A stretch of 61,547 nucleotides of DNA from Desulfotomaculum sp. (GTDB lineage: Bacteria; Bacillota; Desulfotomaculia; Desulfotomaculales; Desulfallaceae): NCBI GenBank assembly GCA_016841675.1, contig JAENYQ010000010.1, forward strand, positions 1 through 61,547. Direction: 5' to 3'. Under the pieces are notes generated by a model that was not told the origin of the DNA, searched no databases, and worked only from the letters and a program-made list of their open reading frames with translations. Numbering within the stretch: position 1 is the stretch's first letter; every line of letters starts with the position of its first letter. Below are positions 44,002 to 52,007 of the stretch, one piece after another. The position numbers and the translations under genes were made by a program.

Positions 44002-44033
44002 ACCTATAAAATGTTAAGTGTAAAGGATTGAGA

Positions 44034-44696
44034 TTGAGAATGATAAATTTTGTTTCTGAAAATACTTCTTCAAAAGTGAATTGGCAAGGAAAAATTGTAT
44101 CTATTCAACCTCGAACAAGAGTTTGGAGATATCTCACAGATAATCGAACCCATTATCATTTAGGATACAATTTTTTTATTGAAGGGCACAGTAGTGACTC
44201 CAAAAAACAGTTTACAGTCGCAATTTCTGAAAAACAGCAGTTAAAAGGATTGTTTCGGATAGATGATATACTTGAAGGAACAGCATGGACAAAAAAATAT
44301 GAAGAAAGAGAATTTGCAGATTATTATAGAGCAGGCTCTTTAAAACTTTTGGATAGAGTAAATGAAAATTTTGAGGTAATATCGCCACCATGTATAATGA
44401 TGCCTCCATCCATACAGACATATGAGGAAAGAGGGGCTAGAATATTAAGTAAAAGTCTGTGGAAAACAAAGTGCTTTAAATGTATTTGGGCAAATATGGC
44501 TAATGTTGAAATTCAATGGGATTTTGATAAAGATATAAAAAAATATCGATTTGAAACTTTTTGTTATGGTCCAAAATCATGCAAATACTATAAAATGGGT
44601 AGACCTCGTACAGTTCCATATAAAAATAGGGGCTCGGCTCTTGATGCTGGATACTTAGATGAGCTTTGTACTGAAGGTAGAGATGAAAACGAATAA
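44034..44696 (+). CDS. unknown protein with OB-like and four-Cys regions
   Basis: A roughly 220-residue protein I do not recognise. The N-terminal half (about 15-95) alternates short strands in an OB-fold-like pattern (WQGKIVSIQPRTRVWRY, HYHLGYNFFIEG, DILEGTAW). The C-terminal half has four cysteines, KCFKC and, after about 30 residues, CYGPKSC, that could bind zinc or an Fe-S cluster, then a basic tail. TTG 44034 lies 6 bases after AAAGGA; ATG 44040 is possible. It has its own consensus promoter. Such an arrangement suggests a nucleic-acid-binding protein, but this is inference. Confidence 0.7.
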   Translation: MRMINFVSENTSSKVNWQGKIVSIQPRTRVWRYLTDNRTHYHLGYNFFIEGHSSDSKKQFTVAISEKQQLKGLFRIDDILEGTAWTKKYEEREFADYYRAGSLKLLDRVNENFEVISPPCIMMPPSIQTYEERGARILSKSLWKTKCFKCIWANMANVEIQWDFDKDIKKYRFETFCYGPKSCKYYKMGRPRTVPYKNRGSALDAGYLDELCTEGRDENE

Positions 44697-44799
44697 AAAT
44701 TACATAGTTACTTGATTTCCCATCCATAAGTAGCAAAATTTATATCGTGTAATTAATCATGCCCCGGTTAACCATCATGAAAGAAAGAGTGGCTTTTTA

Positions 44800-45477
44800 A
44801 TGAAACCTGAGCGAGTTACTGAAGGCGTATATATCATAGGGGGACCTCAAATAACGGATGAACGTGATTGTTGTGTTTACCTTGTAGACGGCGGCACCGA
44901 GCTGGCCCTGGTGGACGCTGGATTGGGTTATTCTACCCGGGCTGTTTTAGAGAACATTGAAAAACTAGGCCTGGACAAGTCCCTGTTGAAGTATGTCATC
45001 GTCACCCACGGCCATATTGATCACATAGGGGGTTTGCATTATTTTCGGGAGCGGGGAGCGCAGGTGGTGTGCCACGAACTGGAACGCAACGCAGTTTCCG
45101 GGGGAAATCCTGAACTGACTGCGGCATGGTACTACCGGGTTAATTACCATCCCGTACCGGTGGATAGATTATTAAATGTTGATATGCAGGATGTTGTCGT
45201 GGGTAACACGGTTTTACATTGCCTACATACTCCCGGCCACACACCGGGGGGAATCAGCCCCTACCTGGATGAAAGGGGAACCAGGATTTTATTTGGCCAG
45301 GACATCCACGGGCCATTTGACCCCTCCTGGGGATCGAATATGGAACTATGGCGGGACTCCATGCGCAAGCTTATCAATTTAAATGCGGATATCCTTTGCG
45401 AGGGCCACTTTGGGATTTACAAACCGGCTGAAAAAGTCCGGAATTACATAGAGTATTACCTGGATTATCACTCCTGA
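44800..45477 (+). CDS. metallo-beta-lactamase fold hydrolase
   Basis: A 225-residue MBL-fold protein. The zinc motif THGHIDHIGG (about residues 68-77), the later metal ligands in HTPGHTPGG and FGQDIHG, and CEGHFG near the end fit the glyoxalase II-like/hydrolase group with two zinc ions. GC content returns to the chromosomal norm. Its last base overlaps an ATG at 45477, and the fxsA gene follows. Substrate unknown. Confidence 0.9.
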   Translation: MKPERVTEGVYIIGGPQITDERDCCVYLVDGGTELALVDAGLGYSTRAVLENIEKLGLDKSLLKYVIVTHGHIDHIGGLHYFRERGAQVVCHELERNAVSGGNPELTAAWYYRVNYHPVPVDRLLNVDMQDVVVGNTVLHCLHTPGHTPGGISPYLDERGTRILFGQDIHGPFDPSWGSNMELWRDSMRKLINLNADILCEGHFGIYKPAEKVRNYIEYYLDYHS

Positions 45478-45497
45478 TGGTGAAGGGAGATACATTA

Positions 45498-45890
45498 ATG
45501 TTGATTAAACTATTCTTATTATTCACCTTGGTTCCCCTGCTGGAATTATGGATTCTAATCAAATTGGGCGGATTGATTGGAATGTGGCCAACCATTCTAA
45601 TCGTGGCTTCTACCGGGTTTGTCGGAGTCTTGCTGGCAAAATCGCAGGGTTTAAACGTGCTCAATCGGATGAAGAAGGACATTCAACAGGGGATTCTTCC
45701 CGGCAATAAGCTAATTGATGGGGTTTTTATCTTGTTAGGCGGCGCATTTTTAATCACCCCGGGCTTACTAACAGACCTTTTCGGTTTTTCTTTACTGGTA
45801 CCGCTTACCAGAGGCTGGTTAAAGAGCGCCGCCCGGCACTACATGCAGCGAATATTGGATAGTGGCACAGTCTACATCTGGCAACGTTAA
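45498..45890 (+). CDS. fxsA: FxsA-family membrane protein
   Basis: A 130-residue membrane protein: N-terminal LFTLVPLLELWILIKLG and GGAFLITPGLLTDLFGFSLL are the FxsA signature; about three helices and a basic C-terminal tail. In E. coli, FxsA overproduction relieves exclusion of phage T7 by the F plasmid. ATG 45498 is chosen for AAGGGAG upstream; ATG 45477 overlaps the MBL gene and lacks a ribosome-binding site. Co-transcribed with the MBL gene. Confidence 0.9.
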   Translation: MLIKLFLLFTLVPLLELWILIKLGGLIGMWPTILIVASTGFVGVLLAKSQGLNVLNRMKKDIQQGILPGNKLIDGVFILLGGAFLITPGLLTDLFGFSLLVPLTRGWLKSAARHYMQRILDSGTVYIWQR

Positions 45891-46051
45891 TTATAGCTGG
45901 TCCTAAATATATGCCGTTCCAAATCGTGATGGCTGACTCGCATACCCATGATAGATGAAGCTTAACTTAACTAAATATTGATCGCAACAAAATATGCTTC
46001 ACATTATTCTAATGGCTTAGTATTTATATTAGCTAAATCAGAGGTAAGTAA

Positions 46052-47080
46052 ATGAAAATTCATTATAACGCCAGTCTATGGAGCAAATGCAAAGGACTAC
46101 ACGGATTGCCACAGAAGATATATTGGCAGTATGAATACGCAGGATCGAAGCGCTGTATTCCTGTTAGTATATCGTTTTACGAAAGGTATTGTTTTTGATG
46201 TCATCACCTTTTTAGACGAAGCAAAACTTCGTGAGTTTTTTGAAAGCTATAAAGCTATTGAGGAAACATTGACACCATTGCAGCGACGCTGTGCAGAGCA
46301 GGAACACCCCTATCAGGCTATGCAAGTAAAAGAAATATGGATAAACGGGAGAAGATTAGAAAGCGGCTATTCATCCAGCAGCGCTGTGAGCATACCGTGG
46401 GCACAGCAGGACGATGGGCTAACACTTGTGCGAAATGCATATTCCTCTATTCTAAAGGATACGGCTTGTTTTGCCTGTGAACGCTTTTGTGTGCCATACC
46501 CTAAAACAGACTCCAAAACTCAAAAGTTGTTGCGTTTCTTGCGGCTTGACAGAGTGAACAGCATAAAGCTGTCTACCCGTTCTGTACAATGGTTTTCCCC
46601 GTTGGATATTCATTTTGAAATGTCAGCCAAAGAAAATCAAAAAGTGGTTTGTTTTAGGCATCCCATAACAGGAATAACACATACATTATACTTTCAAAAT
46701 GCAGAGTTTGTAGAAATGCCATGGGCGTGGAAGGAAACCGTAGCTATTACGCTACGCAGTTGATGTATGAAATAGAGCCTGATTTGCCACAGGGAGATAC
46801 CCTACAGTTTAATAGCAACATCAAATACACAGAACCAACGGAAGATCGATTTCACCCTACCGCGGCCTCGTCTATTGGTATCATTGGTGGAGCAGACGGT
46901 CCTACCGTTATTTTTGTTTCACCGACGGGCGAAGAAAAAAATGTTCCGCGTGGCTTACACGGATTATTACTACATAACTGTTTCTCTGTTCCAAGTTTTC
47001 AAAAGGATGATACCTCGCACTTTGTCCTTGAGGGTATTAATACAAAAAAATGTGACGGCAAGGAATATAACTTTCAATAG
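46052..47080 (+). pseudogene. double-frameshifted gene with GIIGGADGPT motif
   Basis: Three adjoining frame segments read as one protein of about 340 residues. Frame 2 from ATG 46052 gives HYNASLWSKCKGLHGLPQK up to KRCIPV; frame 0 continues LVYRFTKGIVFDVITFLDE from about 46168 to about 46728; frame 2 resumes as GNRSYYATQLMYEIEP to TAA 47080. A +1 shift near 46164 and a compensating shift near 46730 explain this. The C-terminal part contains SSIGIIGGADGPTVIFVS, resembling a motif of Na+-translocating decarboxylase beta subunits that also occurs in unrelated clostridial proteins. No function assigned; broken unless the shifts are sequencing errors. Confidence 0.75.
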
Positions 47081-47512
47081 TTTGCTGCACATTGGTTGCG
47101 GTCTGTAAACAAAATGAGCATATTGGGTATCTGCAAAATCATTAATTCAACTTGGCATTATCCATAAACTGTAAATCAATTTGGAGGGGTTTGTTCCGTC
47201 TGGGGCGCGCTCTGGCTTCGCGGGGCAAGAAAAGTCACAATGTATTCCCGCTTCGGGCGAGGGAGAGGTATTACCGGGGGCCGCGCCAAACTCCCTGGGC
47301 TCAAGTCAGATATGACACAGGGGGATAATAAGCAGCTGCATTTGAAATCATAGGTTTACCTCCTTTGTAAATGTTTGACTGAACATCTAACTTTTTCGAC
47401 ACAAAGGAGGTAAATCCTGTTATAGTAAAATGTTGTAAGAGGAATTTGTAGGAAGTAGCCGTATTGGCGATTGTCAGTGCCTAAGTTAATTTCTATTATT
47501 GAGGTGTATAGC
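47081..47512. other. 430-base region with inverted repeat
   Basis: No gene. A GC-richer patch (47200-47330) differs from its AT-rich surroundings and may be a relic of inserted DNA. At 47352-47418 lies an inverted repeat, described separately. Confidence 0.5.
47352..47418. repeat. inverted repeat with 17-18-bp arms
   Basis: AGGTTTACCTCCTTTGT (47352-47368) and ACAAAGGAGGTAAATCCT (47401-47418) are complementary except for one extra base, with a 32-base loop. The right arm contains a strong AAAGGAGG. Could be joined ends of a small element or a riboregulator hairpin. Confidence 0.7.
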
Positions 47513-48220
47513 GTGAAAGAGCTAAAAAGAGCTTTCTTGCCTAGTGATGGAGCGATTTTGACAGTAGGAGCATCGGTTAGGATTAAGGAGGGGACAGCTG
47601 ATCCCGACTTTGAAGAGCGAAATATCGGTGGTTGGCAGGGAAGGGTTTCCGGTATATATGAGAACGAAGATGGGGAAGTGTCAGTGGATATAGATTGGGA
47701 CAACACCATTTTGAATAAAATGCCAAACTCATTCCTTTCGGATATCGAAGAAGCAGGACTTGATTTTTCTTCAATGGTTGTGGATATCAGTTGTGTTGAA
47801 TTGGTGCCCAAAAGGGACACTGAATTTGAGGGGAATCACGCCGTTAAAGAAGTAGAAAAGAAATTGACCTTTGTCAGTTTGGACGACCAGGATAGAAGGA
47901 TCGCAAAAATCCTTGGAGATGTTGATGAGTATGATTACTTAGAGTCGTTCCAAAGATGGGAAACGCACCTGTCGAAAACACTGGCATTTCCTTTTGAGGC
48001 ACGGGTTTCCGAACACCAGGAACGCGGCCCTTTAAAATTCGGCGACGTTCTAAGTGTGAAGAAAATATCATCGTTAGACGATCTATACGGAATCATTATC
48101 GAGGTTCGATTGGGGCGAAAGAAGTACTATTTACCTCTATGTGATCTAGATGTCGTGGATGCCAAATCGGTGAATTTTGAACAAGTGGACGATTATAGCA
48201 CTTGGTTTGCTAACCGGTAA
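47513..48220 (+). CDS. unknown protein, probable SH3-like beta-barrel domains
   Basis: A 235-residue acidic cytoplasmic protein. The first part (about 10-75) has the look of an SH3/KOW-type barrel (LTVGASVRIKEGTADPDF, GGWQGRVSGIY), the middle is a helical segment (about 105-160), and the last part (about 165-225) repeats a strand-rich pattern ending in LPLCDLDVVD. GTG 47513 lies 6 bases after GAGGTG. No catalytic motif. Neighbours are pseudogenes and an HNH nuclease. I cannot name a function. Confidence 0.7.
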   Translation: MKELKRAFLPSDGAILTVGASVRIKEGTADPDFEERNIGGWQGRVSGIYENEDGEVSVDIDWDNTILNKMPNSFLSDIEEAGLDFSSMVVDISCVELVPKRDTEFEGNHAVKEVEKKLTFVSLDDQDRRIAKILGDVDEYDYLESFQRWETHLSKTLAFPFEARVSEHQERGPLKFGDVLSVKKISSLDDLYGIIIEVRLGRKKYYLPLCDLDVVDAKSVNFEQVDDYSTWFANR

Positions 48221-48323
48221 AGTGTTGTTTATGCTACGTTAAGGCAGATTGGCGACCTTGAGCTATTATTGTTGAATCACAGTGAAAGCCTTAACGGCTG
48301 AAGGTGTAGTTGCGAGGTGTGAA

Positions 48324-49172
48324 ATGAAAGATTATAAAGAAGTCATAAATAAATGGATAATAAACAAAAAAATTAAGAACGATGCAAAACTGTTGATCAA
48401 TTTTTTTAGAAACGGCTTCATATTCACTAAATACCCTAAAAAAACATATTTTGGTTCAAGTGATTTTAGTCTATCATTTATTATAGGCGGTATATATCTT
48501 TTAGCATATGTTCATAAAGGAAATGATAAAGGCATTTGGATGCTACAAGATAGAATTCATAGCAATTTAAAAGACGACATGTTTAATCAACATGAAGTTA
48601 AATCCACTAAGAATTTGAAAATAAAGTTATATTGGTTACATACACAAAACATTAAGAATTTAGACTTTATAAATGAAAATGATGAAATTTGGGATAGTTA
48701 TCATAATGCATTAGATATTATAAAAACAACAAAACATTGGAACTTTATAAGGGAGGATTTTATAAAAAATAAACACCAGCTAACAACTTTTTGGCAATAT
48801 CCATCAATAGAGATCCTTTCTAAAGAATCCTTTGATGAATCATTCCAGAAGCAATTAGAGGATGCGAAAGCAATTTCAGTGAATGAACTAAAAAAAAGGA
48901 TATTAAAATATGATAGAAAGCCAGAAAAAATAGAGGTTTCAACTTATACATATAAGCGAAACCCATATGTTGTTATTGAAGTTCTAAATCGTTCTAAGGG
49001 AATTTGCGAGTTGTGCAAAAATAAAGCTCCTTTTATACGAAAGTCAGATGGTACTCCATATTTAGAGATTCATCATAAGATACCTCTATCTGAAAATGGA
49101 GAGGATACTGTTGAAAATACGATAGCCCTTTGTCCTAATTGCCACAGAAAGTTGCATTATGGTTCTAACTAA
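48324..49172 (+). CDS. HNH endonuclease, McrA-like
   Basis: A 282-residue protein with a unique N-terminal region (about 1-215) and a C-terminal HNH nuclease domain: CELCKNKAP, then LEIHHKIPLSENGEDTVENT (HH plus N), then CPNCHRKLH. The two CxxC pairs bind structural zinc; the histidines and asparagine bind the catalytic metal. The arrangement fits type IV (modified-DNA) restriction enzymes such as McrA or ScoMcrA relatives, the N-terminal part being the likely recognition domain. ATG 48324 follows GCGAGGTGTGAA. No methyltransferase is adjacent. Strongly AT-rich, so acquired. Confidence 0.85.
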   Translation: MKDYKEVINKWIINKKIKNDAKLLINFFRNGFIFTKYPKKTYFGSSDFSLSFIIGGIYLLAYVHKGNDKGIWMLQDRIHSNLKDDMFNQHEVKSTKNLKIKLYWLHTQNIKNLDFINENDEIWDSYHNALDIIKTTKHWNFIREDFIKNKHQLTTFWQYPSIEILSKESFDESFQKQLEDAKAISVNELKKRILKYDRKPEKIEVSTYTYKRNPYVVIEVLNRSKGICELCKNKAPFIRKSDGTPYLEIHHKIPLSENGEDTVENTIALCPNCHRKLHYGSN

Positions 49173-49297
49173 TCTATGCAACTGCGATATTATAAAGTAT
49201 AGATGTAATGTAAAAGTTAAAAACGTTAAAAACAACTTCCAGTTATCCATATTAAAGTTTAATTTGACATAAAACTATTATTCGAGGTGGCGTAAAA

Positions 49298-49512
49298 ATG
49301 GGATTAAGCAATACGTTAATAGCACAAACCTTTAATTTTATATTACTTATCTTATTTGTGTTTCTATAATAATCTATTTGATATTTATAAGACCTAAAAA
49401 GATAGCTCAGTTAAAACATCAAAACAAAGATGAAATATTAGCTAGGTTAGACAGGCTGATTGAACTGCATGAGGAGCATTCTCAAAAACCTAAAAGCAAA
49501 AATAAAGATTGA
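49298..49512 (+). pseudogene. frameshifted small membrane protein
   Basis: ATG 49298 behind TTCGAGGTGGCG encodes LIAQTFNFILLILFVFL and a stop at 49369. In another frame, from about 49366, the sequence goes on as IIYLIFIRPKKIAQLKHQ and ends in a charged coiled-coil tail (LARLDRLIELHEE) at TGA 49512. Joined, this is a ~70-residue single-helix membrane protein with a cytoplasmic coiled coil, a common Firmicutes type. A one-base change splits it. Confidence 0.65.
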
Positions 49513-49631
49513 AACATAAACATTGGTTTAAAATCCTAAAGCATGAACTTCGCATTATTCATATAATGTATAAAAGGAATTTTTTAAATGATATGTATTT
49601 TTGTCTTTATTAAACTTAAAGTTGTTATTAG

Positions 49632-50027
49632 AAATTTGCGGAGAGCAACATTGGAAAACTTGGATTACCCGGGAAATTTACTTTTGGGGAATCGAAAAGA
49701 TCAGTCGATCATCATTTGTCTGCATATGTCGGGATGGGATATTTTAACGAATTGATATTACACCCTTTAAACAGACATCCGGTGACACAGGAACAGGTGC
49801 CCTGGGCTAATACATTGTTGATGGATTTAAGATCACTTTGTCATTCTTTAGCAAGGTGGTTTGAAAAAACTTTCCGTTTTGAAAGCATAGGTAAATTGCA
49901 ACTTGAGGGCAGCAGGTGTTTAGCATGTGGTTATTCAGAATTGACAATTTGTGATATCGAAAATTACATACCTAGCAGATGGTACGGAAGGGCATTAAAG
50001 AAGCATTTAAATCTGGCCGACTGGTAG
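49632..50027 (+). pseudogene. 5'-truncated gene or non-canonical start gene
   Basis: An open frame from the codon after TAG (49629-49631) to TAG 50027. It contains LGLPGKFTFGESKRSVDHHL, PLNRHPVTQEQVPWANTLL and a CLACGYSEL zinc-type knuckle. It has no ATG/GTG/TTG before TTG 49716, although coding character extends upstream to about 49644; an ATT at 49650 sits 6 bases after GGAG. Either the 5' end is lost or a start codon has mutated. Family not recognised. Confidence 0.5.
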
Positions 50028-50076
50028 AGTTCGTTCAGCAGGTCTTATTAATTAATCTGCCTGGGGTTGAAGACGA

Positions 50077-50336
50077 GTGAATAATGGTAAAAACTATTGC
50101 TTTGAAAAGTGGCATTACCATAACAAGAAGAGATTATTGGTTAAGGGCTACTTGCTTATAATGAAAAAGGAGAGCCTGCCAAGTATGGCAAGCGCGGCGG
50201 AGGACCCGGTGACCGTATGGGCATGTTTCTGGACCGAAGGTTCACCGAGCAATCGGAAACTATCCATATAAAGGTAGAAAATCTTGCTTATCTTCTGGTT
50301 GGAGAATGGCAGGTTGAAGCCCAGACTAAGTTATAG
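50077..50336 (+). pseudogene. frameshifted gene remnant
   Basis: An N-terminal frame (MNNGKNYCFEKWHYHNKK...) passes near 50150 into another frame that reads AYNEKGEPAKYGKRGGGP, then MGMFLDRRFTEQ and LAYLLVGEWQVEAQTKL to TAG 50336. The second part has strong protein-like character. Neither piece is a full gene. No family recognised. Confidence 0.45.
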
Positions 50337-50788
50337 AGCAACTTTAAAATATAATATCTGTTCACCTAAATATGATCATTTGTATTGATCGTTGTCATCG
50401 CCTATGCTAATTTGAATGTGGCCAAGGCCTAACCACATATCACCGCCGAATGGTAACAAGATTGGGTCCGAACATGAACTACCTCGCGAGATCTACGCCT
50501 TTGTAGATTGGCTCTAAACAAATCCGTTGGACGCAATAACATAGGCTTTATGGTTTCATTTGATGGCCATAAACAATAAGTGTAATTCGCCAGAGTGATT
50601 TGCAGCAGTCAATCTGACGCTACAGGCTAAGCCGGGGGTAGAAAAAAACCATTATCAGAAACCGCGATATATTAGTCCGGAAGTGACTTATCGCGTATAA
50701 AACAGGGATGGGATGCAGACTGGGACCAGATGTTGCCCGTCAGGGCGCGTATGGGGGCTACCGGAAGCGACGGGAAAACATTCCACCT

Positions 50789-50902
50789 AACCGGGGACTA
50801 ACTGATGCCTATTGGGGGAAATAAGCCACCGAACCGGGGACTAATTGATACCTATCGGGGTAAATAAGCCAACGATCCAGGGACCGATCCAGGGACCGAT
50901 CA
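50789..50902 (+). repeat. 42-bp tandem pair plus GATCCAGGGACC pair
   Basis: Copies at 50789-50830 and 50832-50873 (AACCGGGGACTAAYTGATRC then CTATYGGGGKAAATAAGCC) differ at six or seven positions. Two GATCCAGGGACC units follow directly (50874-50897). Iteron-like in layout, but no replication gene is nearby. Confidence 0.85.
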
Positions 50903-50939
50903 CCATTAGATAAACTATACTATATTACATAACTAATTA

Positions 50940-50983
<44 letters not shown>

Positions 50984-51045
50984 TAAATATATATATACCT
51001 TTTTCCAACACGTAATGTTGGCGGGTAAGAGCATGTATTTTCTCA

Positions 51046-51267
51046 ATGGTAGATAGTTCTGATAAGTCTCAAATGGCAATTAAAATTAGATTTAACACTG
51101 GGGTTGGTGAATTGCAAGATAGAACTTTCTTTATTTGGGTTAAGCGAAACAGAATAACTACTAGTATAATGCTTAATTCTATATATTCCAAACAGAGGCT
51201 AGTATCTGAACTGAAAACGATAATTGACGGGTTAGAAAAACTACCTGATGGAGCATTTCCTAATTAA
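51046..51267 (+). CDS. possible small hypothetical protein (73 aa)
   Basis: ATG 51046 opens a 73-residue frame with strand-like segments (QMAIKIRFNTGVGEL, RTFFIWVKRNRITT) and a C-terminal helix (LVSELKTIIDGLEKLPDG). Composition is protein-like. The ribosome-binding site is poor. It may be a small intact protein or the end of a decayed one. Confidence 0.4.
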   Translation: MVDSSDKSQMAIKIRFNTGVGELQDRTFFIWVKRNRITTSIMLNSIYSKQRLVSELKTIIDGLEKLPDGAFPN

Positions 51268-51555
51268 TTTTATAACATCTCCTGCCATAGGTATAGAGAT
51301 AACTTCATATGAAGATTTAAGTGACGATATAGCTAAACAATTTTAAGCCTTTATGATAATGAATTTGTTAACCTTGTTAGTTTAGCGGGGAAATAATAGG
51401 GTAGTTAATATCATTTGCTTTAGAGGGTAAATTATGTTAGCAAAAGTACAATTTGATATTGATTAAGACCTCATAGATTGCTCACATGAAATTTGCGATA
51501 ATATAAACAAATACCAAACTGAATTTTTATCCACAATCCACAGGGGTATGGCTAA

Positions 51556-51729
51556 ATGTCTAAAATGCGATGGGGACAAGATAATTCCGAATTATTGAAG
51601 GAAGATCAATTAGAGTATCAGCGTCTTTGCAGGGATGATTCGCCGGACTGTATACTGAATATGCCCGGGTACTATGCATTCTTTACATATTCGTTGTTTT
51701 GGGGCAGAGTGGGAGATGCTGAGGATTAA
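51556..51729 (+). CDS. possible small frame (57 aa), perhaps relic
   Basis: ATG 51556 to TAA 51729: an acidic N-terminus (ELLKEDQLEYQRLCRDD) then an aromatic segment (MPGYYAFFTYSLFWGR). An overlapping frame from ATG 51548 begins MAKCLKCDGDKIIPNY, a zinc-knuckle start, but stops at once. Both lack a good ribosome-binding site. Confidence 0.25.
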   Translation: MSKMRWGQDNSELLKEDQLEYQRLCRDDSPDCILNMPGYYAFFTYSLFWGRVGDAED

Positions 51730-51753
51730 TGACCTTGCTCTTTCTCTTTAAAC

Positions 51754-51825
51754 TCTCTTAAATTGGGAATCGATATCGGCGAACTGGATGCGGTGCTTTT
51801 GGTGCAAACCCCACCTTCGCTTATC
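51754..51825 (+). pseudogene. fragment of a superfamily 2 helicase
   Basis: About 24 codons reading SLKLGIDIGELDAVLLVQTP. This corresponds to the conserved 'ELGIDIG-DLDAV-LV-TPPS' segment before motif VI of Lhr/YprA-type DEAD/DEAH helicases. No helicase sequence is recognisable on either side in the same frame. It is a remnant of a large gene deleted from this spot. Confidence 0.55.
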
Positions 51826-51892
51826 TATATAGAAAGAATGATTTACATCTTGACGATAATAGTTAACATGTTTATTATTTATATATAAATAA

Positions 51893-51978
51893 ATATGATT
51901 ATATCGTTAGCTCAGTAAGATTACAGCGACATGTTTTTTGCTAACGCTTGGATGATAGCTTCCCTCTGTGGTGCACCT
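51893..51978 (+). repeat. degenerate copy of the 227-bp element
   Basis: ATATGATTATATCGTTAGCT then CAGTAAGATTACAGCGACATG matches the left terminal ~40 bases of the 227-bp element with several changes, followed by GCTAACGCTTGGATGATAGC and CTCTGTGGTGCACC from its middle. The right end is missing. Confidence 0.75.
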
Positions 51979-52007
51979 ACGTAATTTGAAAGGGGTAATA
52001 CACACAT

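Larger units (their letters stand above)
51268..52007. other. 740-base decayed region
   Basis: AT-rich with scattered coding relics: a possible small frame (51556-51729), a helicase motif fragment (51754-51825) and a degenerate copy of the 227-bp element (51893-51978). No intact gene is confidently supported. Confidence 0.6.

Noticed and set aside
46721-47080. Na+-translocating decarboxylase beta subunit
   Set aside because: Only the short GIIGGADGPT string matches; there are no membrane helices and the rest is unrelated.
50789-50873. Plasmid-type replication origin
   Set aside because: The two 42-bp units resemble iterons, but there is no rep gene, DnaA-box cluster or partition gene nearby and the setting is chromosomal.
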